Shown here one piece after another: positions 34,501 to 44,600 of a stretch of DNA of 64,000 nucleotides. How positions within the stretch are numbered: position 1 is the stretch's first letter; every line of letters begins with the position of its first letter. Under the pieces are notes generated by a model. That model was given only the letters and a program-made list of their open reading frames with translations, was not told where the DNA came from and did not search any database. The translations under genes were made by a program, and so were the position numbers. The stretch covers positions 122,616-186,615 of the forward strand of contig CAWJBC010000003.1 of assembly GCA_963840975.1 (NCBI GenBank), given 5' to 3'. This DNA is from JAADJA01 sp963840975. Lineage in GTDB: Bacteria > Bacteroidota > Bacteroidia > Bacteroidales > JAADJA01.

Positions 34501-37500
34501 AAGCCTTGTTACTCAAAGGTGCCAACGCTGATGTAGAATGTGAGAACCGTGTAGCAGCAGAATCAATAATTGCTCCCACCAACGGACTTCCTTTTAGTGT
34601 TATTGCTGACGGCGTAACCATAAATGGTTTTGAGATTACAGCACCATCTAATACATATGCAATAAATGGAAGTAATACATCCAACCTGAATGTTATTTTT
34701 AATAATATACACCATGTTGGAAGTTCGCTCACAAGCGGATATGTTCACTCAGTTGTATATCAGGTTGCTAATGCCACAGCCACTTCAAATGTTAACATTT
34801 CTGATAACTGCTTTAGTTATATTGGAAGCTCATCCTTAACGGGCTCCAGCGCCTCCGCAATTGGTATATTACAATCAACATCAACAGGGGTACTCACCGA
34901 TTTATTTATTGAAAGAAATACCATTGATTATGTTGAGGTAAACACTGGAAACTGGCCAACAGGCAAAATAGCCTATGGTATTCAACTGAACACTGGATCG
35001 GCTAATTACACAACAACGGATGGTAAAATTCTAAACGCTCAAATTATTGACAATACCATCACCAACTTAAAAGGTTTCATATCTACCGGTATTGGACTTG
35101 AAGGTAACACTGAAAATGCTGTCGTTGAAGGCAATACAGTAGCAAACCTGACAGGCTACAAACTGGCCAACAGAGCCGGTGGCGGTTATGATCTAAACGC
35201 ATTGAAATTTGAGACCAATCGTTATGTTGGAACCGTTATGGTTCAGGACAATAGTTTCCAGTCTGAAACATTTACATTTGGTTCATCTGCAACCCATAAT
35301 GGTTATGCCGTTGCTAACTATGTACCTATGACTGATGGAGGTACAGCAGAGATTTCATGCAACTGGTTAGGTACAGCCAACTATGGTGAAATCGTTGCAG
35401 AATACACCTACTTCACAGGTAAAGTATTCAACAAAGAAGGGGCTGGTACTGATTTTATTGAATACCTGACAACCCCCACTATTGGTACTGGAAGCAGTTG
35501 TAATGGGGATAACGCCACACCTGCTAATTTAAATTTAAGTTACACTGAAGCGGCAGAAAATGTGGTGGTAACCTTTGATGTTGCCGGAAATTCATCGGTC
35601 ATTTACCCAATTCCTGGTTTAACCGATCCGGCAGCGATTGCCGCTAAATATGCTTCCTTGCAAGCAGCCATCACTGGAGGAAACCCTGTTGAAATTAAAG
35701 CAGCCGCCCTTGAAATTGGTGACGACATTATTACAGAATATTATTACATGGAAGGCGTCAATAAGGTTTATTTGCAAACCGCAGGTGGAAATCCGCTGGT
35801 TAAAAACAAATACTGGGACGAATACCTGAACAATACCTCGACCTCACTCCGGTATCCGTCGTTTGCCAACAACAGGTTTATTGTGCCTATTGGCGGTTAC
35901 AGCACCAGTACTAACCCAAATACCGGGGGCGCTGTGAATAATGGCTGGTTAGCACCGGTTTATGGAAAAACCCTTTATGTTACAGTTACTTTTTTGCATA
36001 ATGGCGAAGTCAACTTTCTCACTCAAGGTGTTTCTATTCCAGCCGCTCCGGTCGTTAACACAATTACCGGTTTAGGTTACATGCAGATTCAAACGGCCAT
36101 TGATGATCCATTGACTTTGGATGGTCATATAATTACTGTTGAAGCAGGAACGTACCCCGAAGTATTATACATTTACAAAGAGCTTGATATCCAGGGTCCG
36201 AATTATGGTATCGACCCGAACACTGAATCCCGTAATCCTGAAGCGACCATCCAGTTCCCCCCATCTAATACCTCTTGGTATCTGGTTTATATCGATGGTG
36301 ATGGTGGTGGATCAACTGTAACAGGTGTATCAATCAATGGTTTTGAGTTTAATGGTGTTGACTCTTATTCGGGCAACTCAACCGAACTTATTTTTGTTGC
36401 TGGTGCCGAAAATGTTTCCATCAATGATAATATACTCAAAAACTTTGAATCAATTGCTATACGTTATTATTATCAATATTACGATGGTACTAATTGGATT
36501 CCAACCTGGCCAATTGGGGCTGATATTTCGGATAACTATATTTCAAATCCAGATTTTTATTTTGATTATAGTACTTATGGAGCAGCTCCTAATACGGGTA
36601 TTTATTTACAGGGGGTCTATGGAAGCGTTTCCGGCAATGTGGTTGAACATGTGTTGGGCGGTTGTCAGATTCAACCTTATGGCCACCCAAATACTACGTC
36701 AGTTACAGGAACCGTTTCAGGCAATAAGTTCAAAGCGAGCAGAAATGGGCTCTGGTATAATAATTCCACTAGCGCCAATGCTGATTGGCTGTTCAGTGGC
36801 AACACACTTTCTGGTATCCTGTTTCCTTCCGGATATACTCCGGGAGCAGATTGGTACGGTGAACCGACTGATATATGGTACGGGTTTGCCATTAATGGTA
36901 ACAGTTATGGAGAATTAGCCTTTTCAGGTAATACGATTGAGAAAGGAACAACTACTTTAGAGGCTTACGGCATCAGATATGTGCATGGATATGCACATGC
37001 ACCCAAAACAGCCATCACTGACAATTTTATTGACAATCTTGCTTACGGTGTCTATTTGCCAGTTAATCTGGTAAACGTTGGTGAAATTTTGATCAACAAC
37101 AATTCAATTTCAGGCAACAGTGATTATGGTGTTTACAATGTTACAACATCAACTGTAGATGCCACCTGTAACTGGTGGGGTACCACAAATCCAGCTACCG
37201 TTGCAGCCTCTGTTTCAGGAGATGTGCAATTCCTGCCATTCTCTACCTCGGCAAGCCCTATGAATTGCTCTGGGATAGGACCAGTTGTGAATACTACCAA
37301 TGATCCTGACAGAAGCTATATGACCATACAGGCTGCGATTGATGATGCAGCTACTGTTGATGGTGATGTGATTGAGGTGGCAGCAGGAACGTATATAGAA
37401 AGCATTTACATTTATAAAGACCTTACCCTGCTGGGCCCTAATGCAGGAAAAAATCCTAATACCGATCTCCGTGATCCCGAAGCTATCATACAACCGGTCG

Positions 37501-39110
37501 AATGGTATAATGTATATTTAGATGTTGCAGGAGTTACTATTGATGGTTTCACACTTGACGGTCTAGGTACTTGCGATTACGGTATATATGCCTATGTATC
37601 AGGAGCAGGAGGCCATTTGTTTACAAATAATATTGTAAAAGGTTATAATGTTATGGGATACATTGGATGGGTGCAGAGTGGTGCGCCATCTTCTCAAAAC
37701 CTAGTCACCAGGAACTTGTTTAAAGATATGCCTAATGCCAGGGCTGTTGTTACTCTATGGAATTATTATGCCAATGTAACTAACAATGTTATCCAAAACA
37801 CGTCCGTGGGTATTTACGCAGAAAACGCCAATCAGCCAGAATCAACAGGTTTGGTTGAATGGAAAAATAATAACGTTTCTGCCTCACGTTCGGGTATCTG
37901 GTATAACCTGGCTTATGGAACAGCTACTTCTTTAACAATTAAGGATAATACTATTAATGTTGAAGATAATGTTTCCGGAACCAGATGGGACGGGATTTGG
38001 CTTACATCACTAGGTGGTAGCATCAATCCAACAATTAGCGGTAATACAATAATAGGCGGTACAGTAACTCAACAAACAAATGGATACCATATGTGGAACA
38101 ATACTACCACTGCAACTAATGGAATTACCGTTCAGGGTGGCTCTGTTTCAGATGTTGATTATGGTATTTGGATTAACAATTGGGATGGTTACCCGACAGT
38201 TGGTGGTAGCAATGCAGGAACAACAAGTGCCTTGTTAGATGGACTGACAATCGAGAATGCGGCACTGGCAGGTGTTTATCTTAAAGACAACCCACTCAAC
38301 ACCAGCGGCGCCAGTGCATTTGTTTATGCGAAACTTACAAACAGCACCATTTCCGGTTCAGGAACAGGCGTTCTGATTGAAGGAGAAGATGCATCTGCTG
38401 ATGTAGTTAACAACCTCGCCACCATTTCCGGAAACGAAGTCGGTATCCGTGTGAAAGATGGCGCAGATCTTGCTTCATGCACAGGCAATACCATCACCAA
38501 CAATGCTTTTGGCGGTATCATTATCGAATCCACTGCCGGAACAATTGGAGAAATTTCCGGTAATAATATCTCCGGCAATGGCTATTTAGTTGATGCTACT
38601 CATGGCCTGGGTTTGAAATATGATAAAACATCTCTCCTCATAGCTGAAAACAACTACTGGGGTTTTGCTACTGGACCTTTCCATACGGTATTCAACACCT
38701 GTGGTGAAGGAAATGCAGTAGTTGGAAATGTGGACTTCATGCCATGGTGCACTGATGCAGGTTGCACGGGCACATCTGCTGATCTTCCGGTCAGCAATAT
38801 CTCAAAATCGCCGGTTGCTTATTATTGCACCATTCAGGATGCAATTGATGATGCAGGCACAGGAGGAGAGATAATTATGGTTGGTGATGGCATTTTCTAT
38901 GAAAACATTGTTATTAATAAAGACAACCTGACGGTTAAAAACTCATCTTCGCCTATAATTGATGGTGGCGGGTCAGGCGTGGTAGTAACAATAGTTGCCA
39001 ATGGAGTTACATTTGACGGCTTTACAGTCCGAAACTCGGGGAGCACTCCCATTGACAGATGGTGGCATCGTATTGACTGGTGTGACAGGATGTACTGTAA
39101 AAAACAATAA
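31593..39110 (+). CDS. Giant adhesin locus, segment 1: PKD/Ig-like repeats, triplicated 156-residue domain, beta-helices
   Basis: 2,505 codons with a long signal region ('RTKIPFFVAFLILLLGSPDLAKSQ' spans about residues 14-37). After a unique N-terminal domain come three PKD/Ig-like repeats (about 125-385, 'VCSGSTETYTTESGMTNYVW'), then three 156-residue repeats (33003-34406) of an unrecognised beta-rich domain, then several right-handed beta-helix regions, each opening with a variant of 'TIQ.AIDDA......I.V..GTY.E' (about 34400, 36080, 37310 and 38830). These helices resemble pectate-lyase/DUF1565-type folds, but no catalytic residues are evident, so a structural or adhesive role is more likely. 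The frame is lost near 39050 ('VRNSGSTP' then out of register). No start signal occurs before 46922, so segments 1-6 are most likely one gene of about 15.3 kb. Confidence 0.75.
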   Translation: MKNDYAILKNFLKRTKIPFFVAFLILLLGSPDLAKSQVVTGTSVCYGDDLVIGVAPAKYPTTTFALYLYNGSSYEYKEVAVSSTWNFLFLNQQDIGTYRVFKKDGIVSPPSEPDGTWAQLYPEFYIWANPVPVVTGETAPCLNSTKQYTTESGMTGYTWVVTNGTGSSTSNTISVTWDQNIGSGSVSITYTDGNGCTPVNPTVYDVSVKALPTPTIAGTDLVCSGSTETYTTESGMTNYVWNYSGGTLSSGGGSTDNTLTILWGTGASGQVTVNYQNGNGCSAATAIQKNITINALPIITISGNDPVCSGSTETYITESGMTNYVWSYTGGTLSSGGASTDNTITILWGAGNSGQVAVNYKDGNNCSAAMETQKNITINALPTINAGPDQVAAVGATSVTMSGYSYTGASGADWSGGNGTWAMDVYTPTAAEIAAGSIILTYTTNSAAPCAEVSDNVTVDFMDYVVNNTLLSSTSGTIADLTATFPSSIPPVIVAEPYTINSRMTLSGDPIPAGSTVSILITVNGFGPLPYVTNAAIPASPFWVTDLAGGTAADFDAGYAGRIEVYSISINSAGGNPLALNAIVDIESVISKDNFTTEVVLDEITLNAPIAPDEAAALAWVQTNTILSSTSGTIADLTATFPSSIPPVIVAEPYTINSRMTLSGDPIPAGSTVSILITVNGFGPLPYVTNAAIPASPFWVTDLAGGTAADFDAGYAGRIEVYSISINSAGGNPLALNAIVDIESVISKDNFTTEVVLDEITLNAPIAPDEAAALAWVQTNTILSSTSGTIADLTATFPSSIPPVIVAEPYTINSRMTLSGDPIPAGSTVSILITVNGFGPLPYVTNAAIPASPFWVTDLAGGTAADFDAGYAGRIEVYSISINSAGGNMLEVNGVVKVESIISKDNFVTQVVLDDINLNFKILPDESVAIHNLNKNLFYTTIQGAINDADPNNVIQVGNGTFYENIVINKALLLKGANADVECENRVAAESIIAPTNGLPFSVIADGVTINGFEITAPSNTYAINGSNTSNLNVIFNNIHHVGSSLTSGYVHSVVYQVANATATSNVNISDNCFSYIGSSSLTGSSASAIGILQSTSTGVLTDLFIERNTIDYVEVNTGNWPTGKIAYGIQLNTGSANYTTTDGKILNAQIIDNTITNLKGFISTGIGLEGNTENAVVEGNTVANLTGYKLANRAGGGYDLNALKFETNRYVGTVMVQDNSFQSETFTFGSSATHNGYAVANYVPMTDGGTAEISCNWLGTANYGEIVAEYTYFTGKVFNKEGAGTDFIEYLTTPTIGTGSSCNGDNATPANLNLSYTEAAENVVVTFDVAGNSSVIYPIPGLTDPAAIAAKYASLQAAITGGNPVEIKAAALEIGDDIITEYYYMEGVNKVYLQTAGGNPLVKNKYWDEYLNNTSTSLRYPSFANNRFIVPIGGYSTSTNPNTGGAVNNGWLAPVYGKTLYVTVTFLHNGEVNFLTQGVSIPAAPVVNTITGLGYMQIQTAIDDPLTLDGHIITVEAGTYPEVLYIYKELDIQGPNYGIDPNTESRNPEATIQFPPSNTSWYLVYIDGDGGGSTVTGVSINGFEFNGVDSYSGNSTELIFVAGAENVSINDNILKNFESIAIRYYYQYYDGTNWIPTWPIGADISDNYISNPDFYFDYSTYGAAPNTGIYLQGVYGSVSGNVVEHVLGGCQIQPYGHPNTTSVTGTVSGNKFKASRNGLWYNNSTSANADWLFSGNTLSGILFPSGYTPGADWYGEPTDIWYGFAINGNSYGELAFSGNTIEKGTTTLEAYGIRYVHGYAHAPKTAITDNFIDNLAYGVYLPVNLVNVGEILINNNSISGNSDYGVYNVTTSTVDATCNWWGTTNPATVAASVSGDVQFLPFSTSASPMNCSGIGPVVNTTNDPDRSYMTIQAAIDDAATVDGDVIEVAAGTYIESIYIYKDLTLLGPNAGKNPNTDLRDPEAIIQPVEWYNVYLDVAGVTIDGFTLDGLGTCDYGIYAYVSGAGGHLFTNNIVKGYNVMGYIGWVQSGAPSSQNLVTRNLFKDMPNARAVVTLWNYYANVTNNVIQNTSVGIYAENANQPESTGLVEWKNNNVSASRSGIWYNLAYGTATSLTIKDNTINVEDNVSGTRWDGIWLTSLGGSINPTISGNTIIGGTVTQQTNGYHMWNNTTTATNGITVQGGSVSDVDYGIWINNWDGYPTVGGSNAGTTSALLDGLTIENAALAGVYLKDNPLNTSGASAFVYAKLTNSTISGSGTGVLIEGEDASADVVNNLATISGNEVGIRVKDGADLASCTGNTITNNAFGGIIIESTAGTIGEISGNNISGNGYLVDATHGLGLKYDKTSLLIAENNYWGFATGPFHTVFNTCGEGNAVVGNVDFMPWCTDAGCTGTSADLPVSNISKSPVAYYCTIQDAIDDAGTGGEIIMVGDGIFYENIVINKDNLTVKNSSSPIIDGGGSGVVVTIVANGVTFDGFTVRNSGSTPIDRWWHRIDWCDRMYCKKQ
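33003..34406 (+). repeat. Three tandem 468-bp (156-residue) repeats
   Basis: Copies begin at 33003, 33471 and 33939 with an exact 468-bp period. Copies 1 and 2 differ by a single synonymous-looking base at the left end over nearly the full unit. Copy 3 is the same up to about 34238 and then diverges ('SAGGNMLEVNGVVKVESI'). The near-identity points to a recent duplication or ongoing gene conversion within the giant adhesin. Confidence 0.9.
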
Positions 39111-39939
39111 TGTAAGTAATAATAATGGTTTCGGGATTGCCCTTCAATTATCGAACGGCAACACTCTTCAAAATAATACCCTCAATAATAACAACATTGC
39201 GGGTATTGGTTTGCTTGGTTCCTCAAACAATACAATTAAATCAAATAATGTTACGAGTACAAATGCCTTTTCCGGTCAATATGGTTATGGTATCATATTA
39301 GATATTGTGGAGATACCTAGTCCTTCATCACCAACATTCTCAACCGGGAATACTATTGGACATGCAACTGAAACTCCAAATAACTTCTCAGACAATGAGG
39401 GTGACGGAGTCTATTTCGGATGGGGTTGCAATTTGAATACCATACTTAAGAATACCATTAATTCTAATGGGAACGATGGTATTTTCTTCTGGAAAAGTGG
39501 TAGCAACACTGTTACCGGCAATACCATAACGGGCAATATTGCTGAGGGGATTCAACTTACGGCAAGTCCCAATAATCTAATTACTGGTAACACAATTACT
39601 TCCAGCAATAAGGGAATCTGGATAAAAAGCGGTTGGACACAGTATCAACCACACACTGCCGGTCATGAAGCATTGTCAAGTGGCAACAGTATCAATAACA
39701 ACAATATCAGCGGGAATAGCGCCTATGGTGTTGAGTATGTGGATAATCCAGGCGGAATGGAAGGTGGCAGTTTTGTACCATATCCTTATGATGACAATAT
39801 TGTTATTGACGCTGAAGATAACTGGTGGGGTTCCAATACCGGACCAACCTATACCGACAATCCATGCGGAACAGGTGATGCAGTTTCCAATAATGTGGTT
39901 ACAATCCATGGCAGAACAACGATGCAATGGAGCATTTGA
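38995..39939 (+). CDS. Giant adhesin locus, segment 2: end of beta-helix
   Basis: The authentic part begins near 39050 in the +1 frame with 'LTDGGIVLTGVTGCTVKNNNVSNNNG' as the direct continuation of segment 1. It consists of parabolic/NosD-type beta-helix turns ('GNTLQNNTLNNNNIAGIGLLGSSNN' and 'SGSNTVTGNTITGN' type repeats) and closes with 'AEDNWWGSNTGP', the usual cap of Bacteroidota beta-helix domains. The frame shifts back near 39915, where 'NPWQNNDAMEHLIYQLIAYE' is the likely proper reading. The start at 38995 is internal and not real. Confidence 0.65.
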   Translation: MPMELHLTALQSETRGALPLTDGGIVLTGVTGCTVKNNNVSNNNGFGIALQLSNGNTLQNNTLNNNNIAGIGLLGSSNNTIKSNNVTSTNAFSGQYGYGIILDIVEIPSPSSPTFSTGNTIGHATETPNNFSDNEGDGVYFGWGCNLNTILKNTINSNGNDGIFFWKSGSNTVTGNTITGNIAEGIQLTASPNNLITGNTITSSNKGIWIKSGWTQYQPHTAGHEALSSGNSINNNNISGNSAYGVEYVDNPGGMEGGSFVPYPYDDNIVIDAEDNWWGSNTGPTYTDNPCGTGDAVSNNVVTIHGRTTMQWSI

Positions 39940-40658
39940 TTTACCAGCTAATTGCTTACGAAGTTAGCGGAACAACATCGTTGTGTATTGGAGGAACGAC
40001 AACCATCACACTGTCAGGCTCCCAATTGGGTTCAGGATATGATGTTATATACAGCTTATATGCTAACAACGTATTGGTTGAAGGTTCCGAACAAACCGGG
40101 ACCGGCGATCCGTTAACTCCGTTAACCTGGACAATAGCCTCAGCAGAAAACACGATCTATACGGTTAAAGCTGAAAACTCAGAGAATGGCTGTATCCTTG
40201 ATATGACAGGCAGCGCAGCAGTATTTATCGGACCGATAACGACTGCCGGAAGCGTTTTAGCAGCCTGCCCGGGTTCAAACATTCAGATACCTGTTACAGT
40301 TACTGATTTTGCAGGAGTAGGTGCGATTTCACTGGTACTGAATTACGATCCACTGGCTTTAACATATGTTTCCAGTGCGGATACACTGGGATTACAGTAT
40401 TCCAACAATATCGTTGGTGGAGTTGGGAATATTGTTGTCTCTAAGTTTTTAAATCCAGGCGATACACCTCTCACGTTACCTGACGGTTCAACATTGTTCA
40501 CCATGACTTTACTTACCTTGGTGGAAATACAGCACTTACATGGAATGATTCAGATGATGCTTATTGCGAGTATGCTGCATTTGCTCCGGGCTATTTACCT
40601 TTCTGCGATGATCCGACGATTACTTATTATATCCCCGGACAAGTTACTGAGGTCATAG
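39927..40658 (+). CDS. Giant adhesin locus, segment 3: Ig-like and cohesin-like domains
   Basis: Same frame as segment 1. An Ig-like domain ('YEVSGTTSLCIGGTTTITLSG' onward) is followed by a cohesin-like domain ('VGAISLVLNYDPLALTYVSSAD'). The final 45 codons are out of register: after 'TLFTMT' the proper sequence 'YLGGNTALTWNDSDDAYCEY' continues one frame back from about 40514, consistent with one missing T in a T-run. Only 39927-40513 should be trusted as coding in this frame. Confidence 0.65.
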   Translation: MEHLIYQLIAYEVSGTTSLCIGGTTTITLSGSQLGSGYDVIYSLYANNVLVEGSEQTGTGDPLTPLTWTIASAENTIYTVKAENSENGCILDMTGSAAVFIGPITTAGSVLAACPGSNIQIPVTVTDFAGVGAISLVLNYDPLALTYVSSADTLGLQYSNNIVGGVGNIVVSKFLNPGDTPLTLPDGSTLFTMTLLTLVEIQHLHGMIQMMLIASMLHLLRAIYLSAMIRRLLIISPDKLLRS

Positions 40659-41640
40659 CACCTGTTGTTGCAGCAACTGTAACTGGACCTGACGGAGACA
40701 TTGTAATGTCCGGTGGTAATAGTTATGCCATGACCATCTGTTCAGGTGAAGAAGTTACAACAAGTGATGCAACTTCAACTTCCATTGATCCTTCATCCTG
40801 CGGTGCATTGTGGGTTAATATGGTTTATACAACGACCATCTCCACGTTGCCTCCAACTCAGACCTTTAATGTTCCAATGGCTCTGGTTACTCCGCCAACT
40901 CTTATCACTCCTGAAAATCATGACGGATTGCAAAGAACATCACCTTTGTAGGTTCAATCCCTTATTATGATGTTAATACGAATGGTGACGCTGGACAACC
41001 GGAGATTATGAACGGAGCTGACAATTACATATGTGCTGACGGTACAACCAACACCTGAAATTTCAGGTACGGTTACAGCTCCGGGATATAGCCAGGTGAT
41101 GGTATCAGGCGAAAGTTATACCCATACCATTTGTTCGGGTATTGAAATCACGACAACCGCTACCGACCCTGACTTCTGAGCTTGCAACAGCATGTGGCAC
41201 TTGAGGATTCGTCAATTTATACTTCTGACTTACCCAATATTCCTTCGGCTACTTGGATGTGACTTATGCTCAGGTTTAGTTAGTTGCCGCCCTCAGACCA
41301 TATCACCTGAGAATCACACCGGATCTAACAAGACTATCACCTTTGTTATTACACCTTATTATGATGCAGACAACAGTGGTGATCTGTCCCTGGATGACAT
41401 TACCGGAGACCCGACTACTTTTGTCTTGACAGTGAATCCGCAAACGGAAGTTACCGAGGTTACCTTACAATCATCCACAGATGAATTCAGCTGGGATGCT
41501 GTCAGTGGTAATCTTGGAGATGGCTACAGCCTTTGCATTGATCCGGGTATCGAATTCTTCTACGTTGATGTCAATACACTTATCAGTAATCCTGCTCTGT
41601 CAAGTACAGCATTTGAACAGAATGCTTTCTACCTGACTGC
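40514..41640 (+). pseudogene. Giant adhesin locus, segment 4: heavily frame-broken stretch
   Basis: Coding similarity hops between frames. 40514-40932 completes the cohesin-like domain and begins a repeat ('MSGGNSYAMTICSGEEVTTSD', 'PENHDGLQ'). 40933-41010 reads 'KNITFVGSIPYYDVNTNG' in another frame. 41030-41178 reads 'LTITYVLTVQPTPEISGTV' and 'YTHTICSGIEITTTATDPDF' and then stops. From about 41300 'ISPENHTGSNKTITFVITPYYDADNSGDLS' resumes. Two copies of one roughly 130-residue repeat are recognisable ('TICSGEEVTT' and 'TICSGIEITT'; 'PENHDG' and 'PENHTG'). At least five indels are needed to restore it, the densest cluster in the window. Confidence 0.6.
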
Positions 41641-44600
41641 ATGGGTGACGAAACTGCCTTCTTTGAATATTGGGATGCAAAGGGCGTAAATTCCGGCGCA
41701 ACCGGATGGCAGGGAGTTATGTGGGATATCATCAATGGTGATGAACCGATGTTCTATATTAATTACACCGGAACAGACTACCAGCTCATTGACGGTTTAC
41801 AATACCTAATTGGGCAGGGTGCACAAACATTACGTATATCGGGCAATTATCCACAGGATAGTTATACCTTCAGTGGCTCTGTTGCTGATATCAATGGTTG
41901 TGAATCATTTTTTGATGTATTCTTTGACTTAAATACCATACCTGAAGTTACGGATGTGACTTTACTTTCATCCATTGATGATGCATCATGGACAGCGGTG
42001 GCCGGTGATTTTGCAACAGGATTCAATCTTTGCATTGATGAAGCAAATGAATATTACTACCTTGATATTGATGGCCTTGATGGACCAGTCAGCCCACTGT
42101 TGACTACATCATTCGACCAGAATGCCTTCTATCTTGCTGCTATGGACAACCCAACCGAATTCTTCGCTTACTGGGCTGACAAAGGTGTGGTATCAGGAGC
42201 TGGTGGATGGCAGGGTGTGATGTGGAACATCATCAGCGGTGCACAACCCATGTTCTACATTAATTATACAGGTTCAGATTATCAGCTCATTGACGGACTG
42301 CAATACCAAATTGGCAATGGTGCTCAAACCCTGCGCGTATCCGGCGATTATCCACAGGATCATTATACTTTTAATGGCTCTGTAACGGATGAAAATGGTT
42401 GTGTATCATCGTTCTTCGATGTATTATTTGATTTCAACACCGTACCTTACATGGTACCGGTTGCAAATCAGGAATATTGCAACGATGCAACCACGCTTGC
42501 AACCACGCTTAATGCAACTGTTGAGGACTGCACATTCGAATGGATAAACAGCAATACTGATATTGGTTTGACAGACAGCGGAAATGGAATTATCCCTTCA
42601 TTTACAGCGACCAATACCACTAATGCACCCATTTCAGGAATGATCAGTGTAAGACCTACCTCACCTTCAGGATGTGTTGGCGCATGGCAGGAATTATACA
42701 CCATTACCGTATTCCCGACACCAACCATGACCGATCCTGCTGATCAGGCAGTCTGCAACGGTGCACCTACAGCAGAAGTGGTATTTAACGGTCCTGTTAG
42801 CGGCACAACTTACGAATGGATAAATAGTCTTCCATCCATTGGTCTGGCTGCAAGCGGAACAGGTGATATTGCTTCGTTCACAGCTGTCAACAATACCAGC
42901 GCCATTGTAACGGCAACCATTACCGTTACACCATGGGCAAACGGATGCGCAGGAACACAGCAAAGCTTTGACATCACAGTGTATCCAACTCCGGATGTTG
43001 TTGATCCTTTGGATCAGGCACTCTGTAACCAATCTACAACGACAGCGGTTGTTTTCTCAGGAAGCGTTACCGGAACTGTCTTTGAATGGGTCAATGACAC
43101 GCCCGATATCGGCCTGGTTGCAAGTGGTTCGGGTGATATCCCGACCTTTACCGCTCAAAATGATGGAGCCATAAATCTCGTTGCAACAATCACTGTTACA
43201 CCGACAGCCAATGGATGCGCAGGAACTCCTCAAAGCTTTACCTTCACTGTTTATCCAACTCCCGCTGGTACAATTGCAATCACTACTCCTATTGGATGCA
43301 ACGGTGGTTCTGGCACTGTTACCATTACAGCAACTGTTGGCACAGCTCCATTTGAATATACCTTCAACGGGGTTAACAATACAACAGGAATATTCACCGG
43401 CATTGAGGCAGGAACTGGCTATGAATGGTACATTTCGGATGTGTACTCATGTGTTTCGGAAATTGGTTTATTAGATGTTACTCAGCCAACCTTGCTTACC
43501 GGCGGTGCTTCTGAAACTTCACCGATACTGTGTAATGGCGGAAATGCAACAATCACAATGACTGCAGGTGGAGGAACAACTCCTTATACCTATACATTTA
43601 ATGGTTCATCTGTTACAACTGTCAATACTACCCAAACATTCAGCGTGGTTGCTGGTTTGGGTTATGCCTGGAGTGTAACGGATGCAAATTCCTGCGGTCC
43701 GGTTACTGGTACCCTGGATGTTACAGAACCTGCATTGCTTTCAGGCGGTGCTTCTGAAACTTCACCGATACTGTGTAATGGCGGAAATGCAACAATCACA
43801 ATGACTGCAGGTGGAGGAACAACTCCTTATACCTATACATTTAATGGTTCATCTGTTACAACTGTCAATACTACCCAAACATTCAGCGTGGTTGCTGGTT
43901 TGGGTTATGCCTGGAGTGTAACGGATGCAAATTCCTGCGGTCCGGTTACAGGTACCCTGGATGTTACAGAACCTGCATTGCTTTCAGGCGGTGCTTCTGA
44001 AACTTCACCGATACTGTGTAATGGCGGAAATGCAACAATCACAATGACTGCAGGTGGAGGAACAACTCCTTATACCTATACATTTAATGGTTCATCTGTT
44101 ACAACTGTCAATACTACCCAAACATTCAGCGTGGTTGCTGGTTTGGGTTATGCATGGAGTGTAACGGATGCAAATTCCTGCGGTCCGGTTACTGGTACCC
44201 TGGATGTTACAGAACCTGCATTGCTTTCAGGCGGTGCTTCTGAAACTTCACCGATACTGTGTAATGGCGGAAATGCAACAATCACAATGACTGCAGGTGG
44301 AGGAACAACTCCTTATACCTATACATTTAATGGTTCATCTGTTACAACTGTCAATACTACCCAGACATTCAGTGTGGTTGCTGGTTTGGGTTATGCCTGG
44401 AGTGTAACGGATGCAAATTCCTGCGGTCCGGTTACAGGTACCCTGGATGTTACAGAACCTGCATTGCTTTCAGGCGGTGCTTCTGAAACTTCACCGATAC
44501 TGTGTAATGGCGGAAATGCAACAATCACAATGACTGCAGGTGGAGGAACAACTCCTTATACCTATACATTTAATGGTTCATCTGTTACAACTGTCAATAC

